Assembly: GCF_003987185.1 (NCBI RefSeq)
Contig: NZ_PIPS01000003.1
Location: 124,001-188,000 of the forward strand
Source: Idiomarina aquatica
GTDB lineage: Bacteria; Pseudomonadota; Gammaproteobacteria; Enterobacterales; Alteromonadaceae
DNA: 64,000 bases
Direction of reading: 5' to 3'
Shown in pieces: positions 35,433 through 44,047 of the stretch; the first letter of the stretch is position 1, and each line of letters begins with the position of its first letter. Under the pieces are notes generated by a model, which was given only the letters and a program-made list of their open reading frames with translations, did no database searches and was not told where the DNA came from. Made by a program: the position numbers and the translations under genes.

Positions 35433-36689
35433 TTATCGCTCAATCCCGGAGCCACTCAATGCCGCAATTGAAGCACGAATATCCTGGCCGCTGGTCTCCT
35501 GGAACACGTGTAAATCAAAGCGGGATAACACAGCATACAAGTGGTCAAATAAATCCGACTGAATGCCTTCATAGACCTCCCAACGGATATCATTGGTAAA
35601 ACAATAGACTTCCAGCGGTAGCCCCTGAGGTGTCGGGCTTAGCTGGCGCACCATCAGCGTCATACCTTGATGGATCTTGGGATGGTGTTTCAGGTAATTG
35701 AGGACATAGGCTCGAAAGGTCCCGATGTTGGTTAACTGACGCGTGTTCATGGGATCTTTGCCTTGCGCGATCAGCGCTCGGTTCCAGTCGTCAATTTCAG
35801 CCTGTTTTGAGTCCAGGTAATCACCTAACAACGACAGTTTTTTCAGTGATTGTATTTGCGCTTCGGAAAGAAAATCGATACTGGTTTGATCGATAAACAG
35901 CGAACGCTTAATGCGGCGCCCGCCACTGTCCTGCATGCCGCGCCAGTTTTTAAAAGAATCTGAAATCAGGCGCTTGGTGGGAATGGTGGTGATGGTTTTG
36001 TCCCAGTTTTGTACCCGCACCGTATGCAATGCCATATCGATGACTTCGCCATCGGCATTAAGTTGTGGCATTTCGATCCAGTCGCCGACTCGGATCATGT
36101 CATTGGAAGAAAGCTGAATGCTGGCGACAAAAGACAAAATGGTATCTTGAAACACCAACAGCGTGACGGCACCCATGGCACCAATACCGGAGAGCAGAAT
36201 AACGGGTGACTTATCGATGAGGGCCGCGATGATCAGTACCGCTGCGATAACGTAGACGACGATCTGCGCAATCTGCAAATAGCCTTTAATCGGCTTAAGG
36301 TGTGAGTCGGGGCGACGCATGTAAATTTCATTAGCACTGGTCATGGCCGCACTAAAGGCTCGTGCTAACGTCAGCACAATGTAGGCAATGGCGACGTTGC
36401 GAATAATGCTGACCAGAGTGTCGGGTATGTCCGGCACATAAGCGATGCCGGCTGATAACACCAGTGCCGGCACCACCTGAGCGATTCGACCGACAATTAA
36501 CTTAAGTCCTACACTGGGGTCACTGCCCAGTTCGGTACGAGACAACAGCCGGGCGATGCCGCGCAGTAAAATGTGCTTAGTGACTAATTGTGAAAACCAC
36601 ACCGCTACGATAAGGATCGTCAGTGCGGTGGCGGTGTAGGCCCAGTTATGTTGATTGGCCCAGTCAGTAAACCATTGCGGATAATTCAT
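35433..36689 (-). CDS. ybdG: Mechanosensitive ion channel, YbdG type
   Basis: This 418-residue inner-membrane channel of the MscS superfamily matches E. coli YbdG, the miniconductance-type channel that responds to osmotic downshock. Several membrane segments (about 20-190) are followed by the pore-lining and beta-domain region (LLSGIGAMGAVTLLVFQDTI and IQLSSNDMIRVGDWIEMPQL), RVQNWDKTITTIPTKRLISD, and the YbdG-specific NIGTFRAYVLNYLKHHPKIH and MTLMVRQLSPTPQGLPLEVY. The start overlaps the upstream Mpo1-like gene stop by four bases (ATGA), indicating coupling. Confidence 0.93.
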   Translation of the reverse strand: MNYPQWFTDWANQHNWAYTATALTILIVAVWFSQLVTKHILLRGIARLLSRTELGSDPSVGLKLIVGRIAQVVPALVLSAGIAYVPDIPDTLVSIIRNVAIAYIVLTLARAFSAAMTSANEIYMRRPDSHLKPIKGYLQIAQIVVYVIAAVLIIAALIDKSPVILLSGIGAMGAVTLLVFQDTILSFVASIQLSSNDMIRVGDWIEMPQLNADGEVIDMALHTVRVQNWDKTITTIPTKRLISDSFKNWRGMQDSGGRRIKRSLFIDQTSIDFLSEAQIQSLKKLSLLGDYLDSKQAEIDDWNRALIAQGKDPMNTRQLTNIGTFRAYVLNYLKHHPKIHQGMTLMVRQLSPTPQGLPLEVYCFTNDIRWEVYEGIQSDLFDHLYAVLSRFDLHVFQETSGQDIRASIAALSGSGIER

Positions 36690-37180
36690 CGTTGTTGCTC
36701 AACCGCCTTTTTCAGATCTTGGCGCAAACCTAGCATAAAAACGACTTCGGCCACGACAAACAAAGGACCAATAGCTAAGCCCATAATGTCGTCCACAAAC
36801 GCCGGTTTACGACCTTCAAAGTAGTGGCCGATAAACTGAAATACCCAACCTACGACAAACAGGCCAATGCCCCAGGCCAGCCATGCTGTTGTGCTGAGTG
36901 CGGCTATGTCGCGGCCTAGGCTAAGGCATAGCCACAGCAGTACGGTCATTAACAGGCCTAGCTTGATATCCAGGCGGATATAAAAAATGACGGCTGCAAA
37001 AACAACCAAATTGGCCGGTGTCAGCAGTAAATAGGCAACGGCAAATTCGGGGCGGCTAAGCAGTGTAATTAGCGCGACAACAATCATCGGAATGCCGATA
37101 AGATGCGTCAATACATTGCGGCGGTCACGGTGATAGTCGCCGTATTGGGCAAGGTGTTCAGCAACGGTTTTGCTGCTCAT
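36686..37180 (-). CDS. Mpo1-like (DUF962) membrane protein
   Basis: This 164-residue membrane protein of the DUF962/Mpo1 family contains the signature HLAQYGDYHRDRRNVLTHLIG and QFIGHYFEGRKPAF, with four or so hydrophobic segments. Yeast Mpo1 is an iron-dependent 2-hydroxy fatty acid alpha-oxygenase; the conserved histidines are present here. Bacterial members are uncharacterised, and a lipid-modifying role is inferred. It is the first gene of a two-gene unit with ybdG. Confidence 0.87.
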   Translation of the reverse strand: MSSKTVAEHLAQYGDYHRDRRNVLTHLIGIPMIVVALITLLSRPEFAVAYLLLTPANLVVFAAVIFYIRLDIKLGLLMTVLLWLCLSLGRDIAALSTTAWLAWGIGLFVVGWVFQFIGHYFEGRKPAFVDDIMGLAIGPLFVVAEVVFMLGLRQDLKKAVEQQR

Positions 37181-37347
37181 GAGGTTTGCTCCATGCGGTT
37201 CGGGATAGCGTTGTGTAAAGATTGCAACGTCCTGTGTTATGTGTCAATTATTGCACCTCAGTCGACCAAGGTCTAAGTTTACTTTTGTGTTTTTTAGCGC
37301 ACATTGTGTATCGGAGCATAACGTATGTTGGTCTGGGAGTAGGTCGG

Positions 37348-38913
37348 GTGAATAACGCGTTAATTGCATGGATCGTAGGTATTGCCGCACTAGCCGTGTC
37401 GTTAGTACAGCTGTTGTGGTTGAATCATCTGATGGTAACGGTGGTACTGCTGCCGTTGCTCTTTTTAGTGGTCGGCTGGACGAGTTTTTGGTGTGCACGA
37501 AAGACATCATCGATACCCATGACGACGGCAACAGAACCTGCACTGGACGAACAAACCGCGACCTTACAGCATGTCACTGAAAATGCCGGCAGTAATGCGA
37601 TAGCAACGGCAGAGCTCAGTTATGCGATAAGTGACTTAAATCGTGTCATCGGAGCAACCATCCAACGGCTTGAGTCGACGGCTGAGGATTCGGACAAGGT
37701 CAAGCAACAAGCGGCCGAAATAAAAGTGACCACAGAAGATGTGGCAGCGAATACAGAACAGACCAAGTCGATTAGCGAGCAGGGCAAGGTCGCCATCGAT
37801 CAGCTTGTAGCCGGTATTGCCCGTATCGTCGAGCAAAACAGGGCTGCGGCAGATACCCTGAATCAACTGCAGACGACCGCTGATGAGATCGTAAAAGTCA
37901 CCGATGTGATTGATGGAATTGCCGACCAGACCAACTTACTGGCGCTTAATGCGTCCATTGAATCGGCTCGTGCAGGCGAACACGGACGTGGTTTCGCGGT
38001 CGTTGCTGATGAGGTGCGACAACTGGCAGGCAGGACCTCAAAAGCCACCATAGAAGTAACCGATTTAGTGGGCTCTATCCGGGAACGCATTGCGCATGCC
38101 GTGAGTAGCATCCATACACTTTCTGACGATGTCGATGAGCAGGCGCAAAGCAGTAATGGCTTATCAGAGCAGTTGCAAACCCTAGCGCAACAATCGGCAA
38201 ATGTAGCGGAGCAGGTCGAACGCATGGCCGAACTGTCGGTTAACAATCAGCAGTTAATGGACACCAATGCGCAGGATATTCGGCAAACGCTGGATGACCT
38301 GAGTGCACGTAAAGACAAGTTGGCTCAGGTTGAACTTAAGTCCAAGCAGTTGGAACAGCAATCCGAACAATTGTTTGCATTACTGGTCAGCGATACCGAT
38401 GCAACGGAGCATGGTGAAATTTATCGGTTGGCCAGAGATACCGCTGATGCCATAGCGTCGCGACTGGAAGCGGCAGTGGAGCAGCACGAAATCAGTCTCG
38501 ATGACCTGTTTGACCGGCGCTATCAGCCGGTGAAGGGTGTGGTGCCGGAGAAGTTCGATACGCGCGCTACCCAATTTCTCGATGCGGTGTTGCCGAAACT
38601 TCAGGAACCCTTACTGGAAAAGAACCCGGATATTGTTTATGCAATTGCGACCGATCCCAATGGTTACGTTGCCCGCCACAACGATCGCTTTAATCAGCCG
38701 TTAACCGGCGATGCGCAGAGGGATTTGGTCGGTAATCGTTCGCGCCGCTTATTCAACGATGCAACGGGATCTCGCTGCGGTGCACATACCGAGAAATTGC
38801 TTTTACAAACGTACAAGCGGGACACCGGCGAAGTGATGCATGACTTATCGGTTCCTATTTGGGTGAAAGGTAAACATTGGGGTGGTTTTCGGGTAGGCTA
38901 TAGGCCAGCCTAA
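37348..38913 (+). CDS. Chemoreceptor-like protein with C-terminal sensor domain
   Basis: This protein of about 521 residues has two adjacent N-terminal membrane segments and almost no periplasmic domain. A receptor signalling domain follows ([20 protein letters not shown] followed by [20 protein letters not shown]). After the signalling region there is a further domain of about 150 residues at the C-terminus with a Cache/PAS-like stretch ([20 protein letters not shown] and [20 protein letters not shown]), which appears cytoplasmic. GTG 37348 with GGGAG eight bases upstream is the best start; the frame stays open 42 codons further up without a better signal. It probably senses cytoplasmic signals such as redox state (inference). 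Confidence 0.85.
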   Translation: MNNALIAWIVGIAALAVSLVQLLWLNHLMVTVVLLPLLFLVVGWTSFWCARKTSSIPMTTATEPALDEQTATLQHVTENAGSNAIATAELSYAISDLNRVIGATIQRLESTAEDSDKVKQQAAEIKVTTEDVAANTEQTKSISEQGKVAIDQLVAGIARIVEQNRAAADTLNQLQTTADEIVKVTDVIDGIADQTNLLALNASIESARAGEHGRGFAVVADEVRQLAGRTSKATIEVTDLVGSIRERIAHAVSSIHTLSDDVDEQAQSSNGLSEQLQTLAQQSANVAEQVERMAELSVNNQQLMDTNAQDIRQTLDDLSARKDKLAQVELKSKQLEQQSEQLFALLVSDTDATEHGEIYRLARDTADAIASRLEAAVEQHEISLDDLFDRRYQPVKGVVPEKFDTRATQFLDAVLPKLQEPLLEKNPDIVYAIATDPNGYVARHNDRFNQPLTGDAQRDLVGNRSRRLFNDATGSRCGAHTEKLLLQTYKRDTGEVMHDLSVPIWVKGKHWGGFRVGYRPA

Positions 38914-38931
38914 ATCATTGTAGTAAGCCAT

Positions 38932-39501
38932 ATGCCTCACGATACCTCAGCAATTAATAAACAACGACAAGACTTGAGCCAGCACCAGTCGGTATGGTTG
39001 TTCGGTTATGGCTCGTTAATTTATAAAGTGGACTTCCCATTCGTGGAGCGCCGACCGGCCTACATCGAAGGCTGGAGCCGCCGCTTTTGGCAAGGCTCGC
39101 ACGATCACCGTGGCACCCCCGAACGGCCGGGGCGAGTATTAACCTTAATTGAGACTCCCGGGGAGCGCTGTACGGGGATGGCCTACCGTGTCAGCCCAGA
39201 TGTGTTTGAACATCTCGACCATCGCGAGAAGAACGGCTATTTACGGTTTTTCACGCCGCTGACTTTTGCCAATGGTGAACAGCAACAAGGACTGGTTTAT
39301 ATTGCGACAGAAGATAATGCGGCATTTTTGGGGCCAGCGGATGAAGCCGTAATCGCCAAGCATATTGCGGAGTCAGAGGGCCCGAGCGGGAAAAATTCGG
39401 AATACTTGTTAAAATTGGCAGACGGCTTGCGGGAGTTGGGCGTTATTGATCCTCACGTTGAGAAGATTCGCCATCACTTGTTGCCGTTACTTTCTTCATA
39501 G
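38932..39501 (+). CDS. ChaC-like gamma-glutamylcyclotransferase
   Basis: This 189-residue cytoplasmic enzyme of the ChaC family cleaves glutathione to 5-oxoproline and Cys-Gly. It has the substrate loop WLFGYGSLIYK, RRFWQGSHDHRGTPERPGR, the catalytic Glu region (HREKNGY) and the YLLKLADGLRELGV C-terminus. It follows the receptor gene by 18 bases, though the two are probably functionally unrelated. It adds a glutathione-turnover step near yghU and the persulfide genes. Confidence 0.92.
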   Translation: MPHDTSAINKQRQDLSQHQSVWLFGYGSLIYKVDFPFVERRPAYIEGWSRRFWQGSHDHRGTPERPGRVLTLIETPGERCTGMAYRVSPDVFEHLDHREKNGYLRFFTPLTFANGEQQQGLVYIATEDNAAFLGPADEAVIAKHIAESEGPSGKNSEYLLKLADGLRELGVIDPHVEKIRHHLLPLLSS

Positions 39502-39661
39502 CATCATCGGTCGCAGACTTGTCCGCGACGGACCCAACACACAACCGGCAGTCGCCGTCAGCCGGTGCTGACGCCTCGACGTAACGTAATTTATGAGAGG
39601 CCCGTTGTCGGTTACTGGAAACCTGATAGACCCGGTCACGGGCTTTGTTATCGCTATTCAT
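39443..39661 (-). CDS. Possible small protein after the ArsR gene (doubtful)
   Basis: A 72-codon frame starts at an ATG that overlaps the ArsR stop region by eight bases and ends inside the 3' part of the convergent chaC gene. The product is hydrophilic, with a CRLC pair and no family I recognise. Position suggests translational coupling with the repressor, but the overlap with chaC and the absence of a known domain make it doubtful. The 150 bases between chaC and the repressor gene otherwise show only a short inverted repeat (ACCGGC / GCCGGT). Confidence 0.25.
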   Translation of the reverse strand: MNSDNKARDRVYQVSSNRQRASHKLRYVEASAPADGDCRLCVGSVADKSATDDAMKKVTATSDGESSQREDQ

Positions 39662-39956
39662 CGGTCGGACAATAGAGGTTATAAAGCAAATTCATGATTT
39701 TAATGGTTCGTTCGTCGGCCAATTTGTAGTGGATGTACTTACCTTCCCGGCGGGTGGTAACCAGTTCCTGTTGCCGTAAACGATTGAGATGCTGTGACAG
39801 CATTGGCTGGTGTAACTCCAACTGTTGCTCGATTTCGCCCACTGTGAACTCGCCCTGGCTCAGCAGACATAGAATGAGCAATCTATCGGGGTGCGACAGC
39901 AACTGCATGACACGTGCTGCCTGAGCGGATGACGCTCTCATTACTTCCGGGTTCAT
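39654..39956 (-). CDS. ArsR-family repressor of BigR/SqrR type (sulfide/persulfide sensor)
   Basis: This is a 100-residue winged-helix repressor. It has the two cysteines of the BigR/SqrR/YgaV group: C30 in RLLILCLLSQGEFTVGEI and C96 in LLYNLYCPTDE, 66 residues apart, the same spacing as C41/C107 in SqrR. These form a tetrasulfide bridge when persulfides rise, releasing DNA. The recognition helix region is HQPMLSQHLNRLRQQELVTT. No target gene is adjacent. Persulfide genes 7-12 kb away share an operator-like motif, making it a candidate regulator (inference). A palindrome TTACGTAA lies four bases upstream of the start. Confidence 0.9.
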   Translation of the reverse strand: MNPEVMRASSAQAARVMQLLSHPDRLLILCLLSQGEFTVGEIEQQLELHQPMLSQHLNRLRQQELVTTRREGKYIHYKLADERTIKIMNLLYNLYCPTDE

Positions 39957-40019
39957 AATTTACGTAATCTCTTAAGGTACTGACTTATACTATGATCATG
40001 TTGAATCAATTCGAGGATG

Positions 40020-42239
40020 CTAGTCGAGTTCATTCAGCTCATCGACAGGTTTTGCGGGATGAATCAAATGGCCCTGCCATTTAAGACAGCCCATCTTTCG
40101 GATAAGTTCAAACTGCTCTTCGCTTTCCACGCCTTCCGCGACAACTTCGACGCCAGCGGCTCGTGCAAAGGTCATCATTGACTCGACGATACGTTGCGTC
40201 TTTTCACTGCTGACCAGATTGGCAATGAAGCGACGGTCGATTTTAATCTGGTCAATGGGATACTCGGCTAAATAGGTTAAGCTGGCAAAACCGGTACCAA
40301 AATCGTCAATGATGATGTCTAAGCCAAGTTCGGAAAGTGCTTTGATGGCGTTCTGCACTTGCAAGTCCGGCTCGTTCAAAACGGACTCTGACAGTTCAAT
40401 GCCTAAGTGCGTGACCAGTCCCGGGTCACGGTCATAATGTTCTCTGAGCTTGTGAATCCAGGTCGAGGTTAATTGAGGCGCCGACAGGTTAATGGACACA
40501 TAATTCAGCGGTGAGTTATTTGCGATCCACTTATTCAATTGCAGCACGACTTCATCCAGCACCCATAAACCGATGTCTGCCAGTTTCTCAGCCTCTTCCG
40601 CATGGTGTAAAAACAGCGCCGGACTTAATAATCCGAACTCCGGATGGTTCCAGCGTAACAAGGCCTCGGCACCAATAATGTTTTTGGCGTCATTGAAGAT
40701 CGGCTGATAGTAAACTTCCAGCTCCTGGTGCAAGGTCGTGGACTTGATGTCTTCGGCCAACTGTAAATGGAAATGTGATGGCTGTGCGCTTTGCGGCTGG
40801 CTACCAGCAGAAATGGTTGTACCTTCTGTACGAGATCGGATCATCGCTGAACGCGCCTGCGCTAGCAACTGATCGCTGTCATAGCCATCTAACGGATAGA
40901 TACTGGAGCCAGAGCTACAGGTTAAATAAAACTGAGCGTTGTTATCGATGATAAATTTATCACGAAAGACCCGGAGAATGTTGTCCGTGATAACCTGTAT
41001 GTCAATGTATTCGGTGATGTTGTTGATCAGCACAACAAACTCGTCACCGCCGGCGGCATAGAGCTTACTTCCAAAGGGCAAGGCGGCTTTGATCCGCTTA
41101 GCGACCCGCTGTAAGGTCTTATCACCAACGAGCGAGCCATACCGATGATTGATGTGATGAAACTGGTTGATGTTCACCGTTATCAGCGCGGCCAGGCGAT
41201 CCTCGGGCAACTCATCAATCAACGACTTGAAATGTAAGTGCAGGCTGCGCAGGTTAGGCAGGCCACTGAGCTCGTCAAAAAAGGCGGCGTTATGCAGCGC
41301 TTGACGTTGCTGCTCGACCAACGAAATATCCGCTAGACAGGCAATAACCTGCTCGTTGCGGGGGCAAGGGCGGATCAGTAATTGCGCTTTAAAGCGCGAC
41401 TGGTCAGGGCGTCTGCCAATCACCTCAATGGCTTCGTTGGTTGGAAAGTGACCACCGCTAATGTTGTCACTGATTGGCGTCAGGATATCTTCCAGGCGCA
41501 GATTCTGAGCTTCCTCCGCGGATAGCCCGATAATTGACGCAAAGATATCGTCGACGACGTTCAGTTTGCGATGTTCTGTTAACTCTGCCAGGCCCACTTT
41601 TACGTGATGCATGGCATCGGTGTACAGGCTGTCATCGGGAACGCTAAAATCATTTGAAATATTAATCCATGAGCCGCGAATACGTTTGCCGGAAGGATCG
41701 TCGTGGCGCAATTGATCGCGTATCCAGATGTAATGGCCATCGGCGTGGCGGAAGCGGTACTCGTAGACAAATTCGGGCTCATCAAGCCCACGCAGCGCTT
41801 TTTTGACGACGCTGGATCGATCAGCCGGATGCAGATTGTTGTACCACCAGTTGACACTTTTTATTTCGTCAAGCGAATAACCGAGCAACTTTTCGGCGTT
41901 CTGACTCACCCAGTGCACGCGAAAGTCGTTCTCTACCCGGCGCAGTTCGAAATGAATCGTAGCGCTATTGGCAAGGTATTCACTCAGAAGGTCAGTCGGC
42001 TTACGATATTGCTTAACAATGGCGCGGGTATAAAACCACAGGAACAACACCGACAGCGCTAAAACGACCCACGGCTGCGCGGCATCCAGTTGTCGCGCAT
42101 TGGCTTCGGACAAACCGCCGAACTTAGAAACAGCGTACATACCCAGCTCGATCACCACCATCAGTACGACGTACATAATGACGCTGCGTATCGTTGCCCG
42201 CTGGTACCACTGCTTGCGCTTCATGCTGTTTTGGTTCAT
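40020..42239 (-). CDS. Membrane PAS-GGDEF-EAL protein, both catalytic motifs intact
   Basis: This 739-residue protein can in principle both make and degrade c-di-GMP. It has two N-terminal membrane segments with a short periplasmic loop, two PAS domains (a PAS_3-like one at about 95-205, then a second to about 320), a GGDEF domain with an intact AGGDEF motif, and an EAL domain with EALLRW, SINLSAPQL, ELSESVL, DDFGTGFASL, KIDRRF and AEGVES. ATG 42237-42239 is chosen: it overlaps the upstream stop by four bases (ATGA) and has AAGGA upstream. An in-frame ATG five codons earlier is less likely. Confidence 0.92.
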   Translation of the reverse strand: MNQNSMKRKQWYQRATIRSVIMYVVLMVVIELGMYAVSKFGGLSEANARQLDAAQPWVVLALSVLFLWFYTRAIVKQYRKPTDLLSEYLANSATIHFELRRVENDFRVHWVSQNAEKLLGYSLDEIKSVNWWYNNLHPADRSSVVKKALRGLDEPEFVYEYRFRHADGHYIWIRDQLRHDDPSGKRIRGSWINISNDFSVPDDSLYTDAMHHVKVGLAELTEHRKLNVVDDIFASIIGLSAEEAQNLRLEDILTPISDNISGGHFPTNEAIEVIGRRPDQSRFKAQLLIRPCPRNEQVIACLADISLVEQQRQALHNAAFFDELSGLPNLRSLHLHFKSLIDELPEDRLAALITVNINQFHHINHRYGSLVGDKTLQRVAKRIKAALPFGSKLYAAGGDEFVVLINNITEYIDIQVITDNILRVFRDKFIIDNNAQFYLTCSSGSSIYPLDGYDSDQLLAQARSAMIRSRTEGTTISAGSQPQSAQPSHFHLQLAEDIKSTTLHQELEVYYQPIFNDAKNIIGAEALLRWNHPEFGLLSPALFLHHAEEAEKLADIGLWVLDEVVLQLNKWIANNSPLNYVSINLSAPQLTSTWIHKLREHYDRDPGLVTHLGIELSESVLNEPDLQVQNAIKALSELGLDIIIDDFGTGFASLTYLAEYPIDQIKIDRRFIANLVSSEKTQRIVESMMTFARAAGVEVVAEGVESEEQFELIRKMGCLKWQGHLIHPAKPVDELNELD

Positions 42240-43924
42240 CGAATCCTTGCCCATGGAATATCGTCTTTGGATTGCGGCTTACTGAGAATTGATCCCTGTA
42301 GCTCTTCGCAACCAATTTGTCTTAATAATAACAGTTTACTGCGATCATCCACCCCGGTTGCTATGGTTTTTAAGCCCCGTGAACGCGCCATCTTGACCAT
42401 CGACAATAAAGCACGTTTTTTATCGCTGTTAGAGGTGGCTTTTCTCACCAAATCTTCAGAGAGTTTTACCGCATCAACGGGCAGTACAAACAAAGACTGT
42501 ATGGTTGATGCGCCTTCACCAAAATGATCCGCAATAACATTAACGCCAATACTACGAAGTTTCTCCAGGTATCGTTTCGCTTTGTCGGATATTCGCATCA
42601 GTGCTTTTTCACTGACCTCCAAACTGAAGTCCCGCGCCGGGAATTTTGAATCCTGTAATTCTCGGGCAACGACGTTTAACACACCCGGTTCGATTACGTC
42701 GTTTAAGGTAATGTGCAATGAAACGCGCACCACAAATTCGTTTTTGTGCCAGTAGCGGATATCTTCAAAGGCTTTTTTGACCATCCAGCAGGTAAACTGT
42801 TCTGTCAAAGCCGCTTCTTCAATTAACGGCCTAAAGTCGTCCGGACTCATATCTCCGCGTTTAGGGTCAGTCCACTTCACGACGACCTCGAGCACCGAGA
42901 AGTAACCGGTATTGGCGTTTAAGCGGGGTTGATAGTATAGCTTGATGTCGTTCCGCTCAATGGCATCCGTGAGTTGACGCGAGAAAGAGGCGTCTGAAAT
43001 TGAATTGATGGCGTCGTCATCCTCTAAAAACGAGAACGATTTCTTTTGTTCACGGGCTTCGAACGCGTGGTGCTGTGCCTGTTCAACCACTTCCTCGGCA
43101 CGTTCTTTAATGTTTCCTTTATTGGTACGTAGTACACCTGTTGCGCTGTCAAGATTGTAAGAAACCCCGTCAATGACGATAGGACGCTGCAACAGTTTCT
43201 TTAATTTTTCTTCAAGCTCCTGGTGGCTTTGTTTGGTGTCGGTACTGACACCAACCAGTTCGTTTTGTGAGGTCTGGCCGATATGCGCCGAGTCACCAAT
43301 CATCTTTTTTAGCTGCTCGGCCAACTGGCGCATTAATTTTTCGGTGCGCTCGGTACCAATTTGATGCTGGATGCGCTCAAGGTTCTGCAGTTTAAAGTTG
43401 AAAATATCAACCAGATCATTGGCATTGCCGCCCTCGTCAGCACCGATTTGCTTAAGCTGTTCGACAAAAGCGGCCATATTGGGCAGTTCAGTGCCTTGAT
43501 AGGTGTGCTTGGCTTTTTTCTCCATCGCCACCAACTCGCGAACTGAATTAGCAATCAGTCCGGCAATGGTCGGCAACAGCGTTAAAATTAACAGCCTGAC
43601 CAGCCAGCCAACCCCAATTTCGGAGTCAGCAATGGCGTCGTCCGGCAGTGACAAAGGACTCAGCGCAAGCCCACAGACGAAGCCCCCCAAAGCGCCAATA
43701 CGGGGGCCCAACAATAAACCGGCAAAAAACAGCGGTAAGTAGATAAAGTGTTCGTAAACACTCGGCAGCCCCCCGGTAACATCAATCACTTTAATAATGG
43801 CGGCAATAAAAATAGCCAACACAAATCCGAAAAATACCTGTTTCTCGGCATTAAGCTTGGTAAAGTCAGCAAGACTCTCACGGCACCAGGCCGCAAAGCT
43901 GTATGGGTCGTCTATTTTTGCCAT
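42236..43924 (-). CDS. Membrane protein with degenerate GGDEF-EAL domains
   Basis: This protein of about 562 residues has an N-terminal membrane domain of four to five segments (about 30-150), a long region that resembles a decayed GGDEF domain without the motif, and a C-terminal EAL-like domain with key residues lost. The EAL motif reads EVV, the Asn-containing strand reads SLHITLND, DDFGTG reads ADHFGEG, and AEGVE reads ATGVD. It is therefore unlikely to hydrolyse c-di-GMP and may act as a receptor or adaptor. It is coupled by a four-base overlap to an intact GGDEF-EAL gene. ATG 43924 is used; a TTG at 44008 lies in a probable promoter. Confidence 0.85.
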   Translation of the reverse strand: MAKIDDPYSFAAWCRESLADFTKLNAEKQVFFGFVLAIFIAAIIKVIDVTGGLPSVYEHFIYLPLFFAGLLLGPRIGALGGFVCGLALSPLSLPDDAIADSEIGVGWLVRLLILTLLPTIAGLIANSVRELVAMEKKAKHTYQGTELPNMAAFVEQLKQIGADEGGNANDLVDIFNFKLQNLERIQHQIGTERTEKLMRQLAEQLKKMIGDSAHIGQTSQNELVGVSTDTKQSHQELEEKLKKLLQRPIVIDGVSYNLDSATGVLRTNKGNIKERAEEVVEQAQHHAFEAREQKKSFSFLEDDDAINSISDASFSRQLTDAIERNDIKLYYQPRLNANTGYFSVLEVVVKWTDPKRGDMSPDDFRPLIEEAALTEQFTCWMVKKAFEDIRYWHKNEFVVRVSLHITLNDVIEPGVLNVVARELQDSKFPARDFSLEVSEKALMRISDKAKRYLEKLRSIGVNVIADHFGEGASTIQSLFVLPVDAVKLSEDLVRKATSNSDKKRALLSMVKMARSRGLKTIATGVDDRSKLLLLRQIGCEELQGSILSKPQSKDDIPWARIR

Positions 43925-43975
43925 TATTGCGTCTTGAGTTGTTAGCTGCCGCTGTTTATTGTTATTTAGTTGTGC

Positions 43976-44005
43976 ACACAGAGTGAGAAGTAAACTACTC
44001 TGTGT
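43976..44005. promoter_or_regulatory. Inverted repeat in a divergent promoter region
   Basis: ACACAGAGT (43976-43984) and ACTCTGTGT (43997-44005) form nine-base arms around a 12-base spacer. On the minus strand the outer arm begins TTGACA (44008-44003), a -35-like hexamer directed to the degenerate EAL gene. An operator overlapping the promoter is possible. Confidence 0.4.
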
Positions 44006-44047
44006 CAAGCATTTAGAATAATAACGTACGTTTTAAAGGAAACTTTA

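Noticed and set aside
42090-42527. A 145-codon plus-strand frame across the junction of the two GGDEF-EAL genes
   Set aside because: It is antisense to two real genes and shows no domain or start signal.
43925-44008. TTG start at 44008 for the degenerate GGDEF-EAL gene
   Set aside because: The TTG is part of a -35-like TTGACA hexamer and an inverted repeat; the ATG at 43924 gives a normal N-terminus, though its ribosome-binding site is weak.
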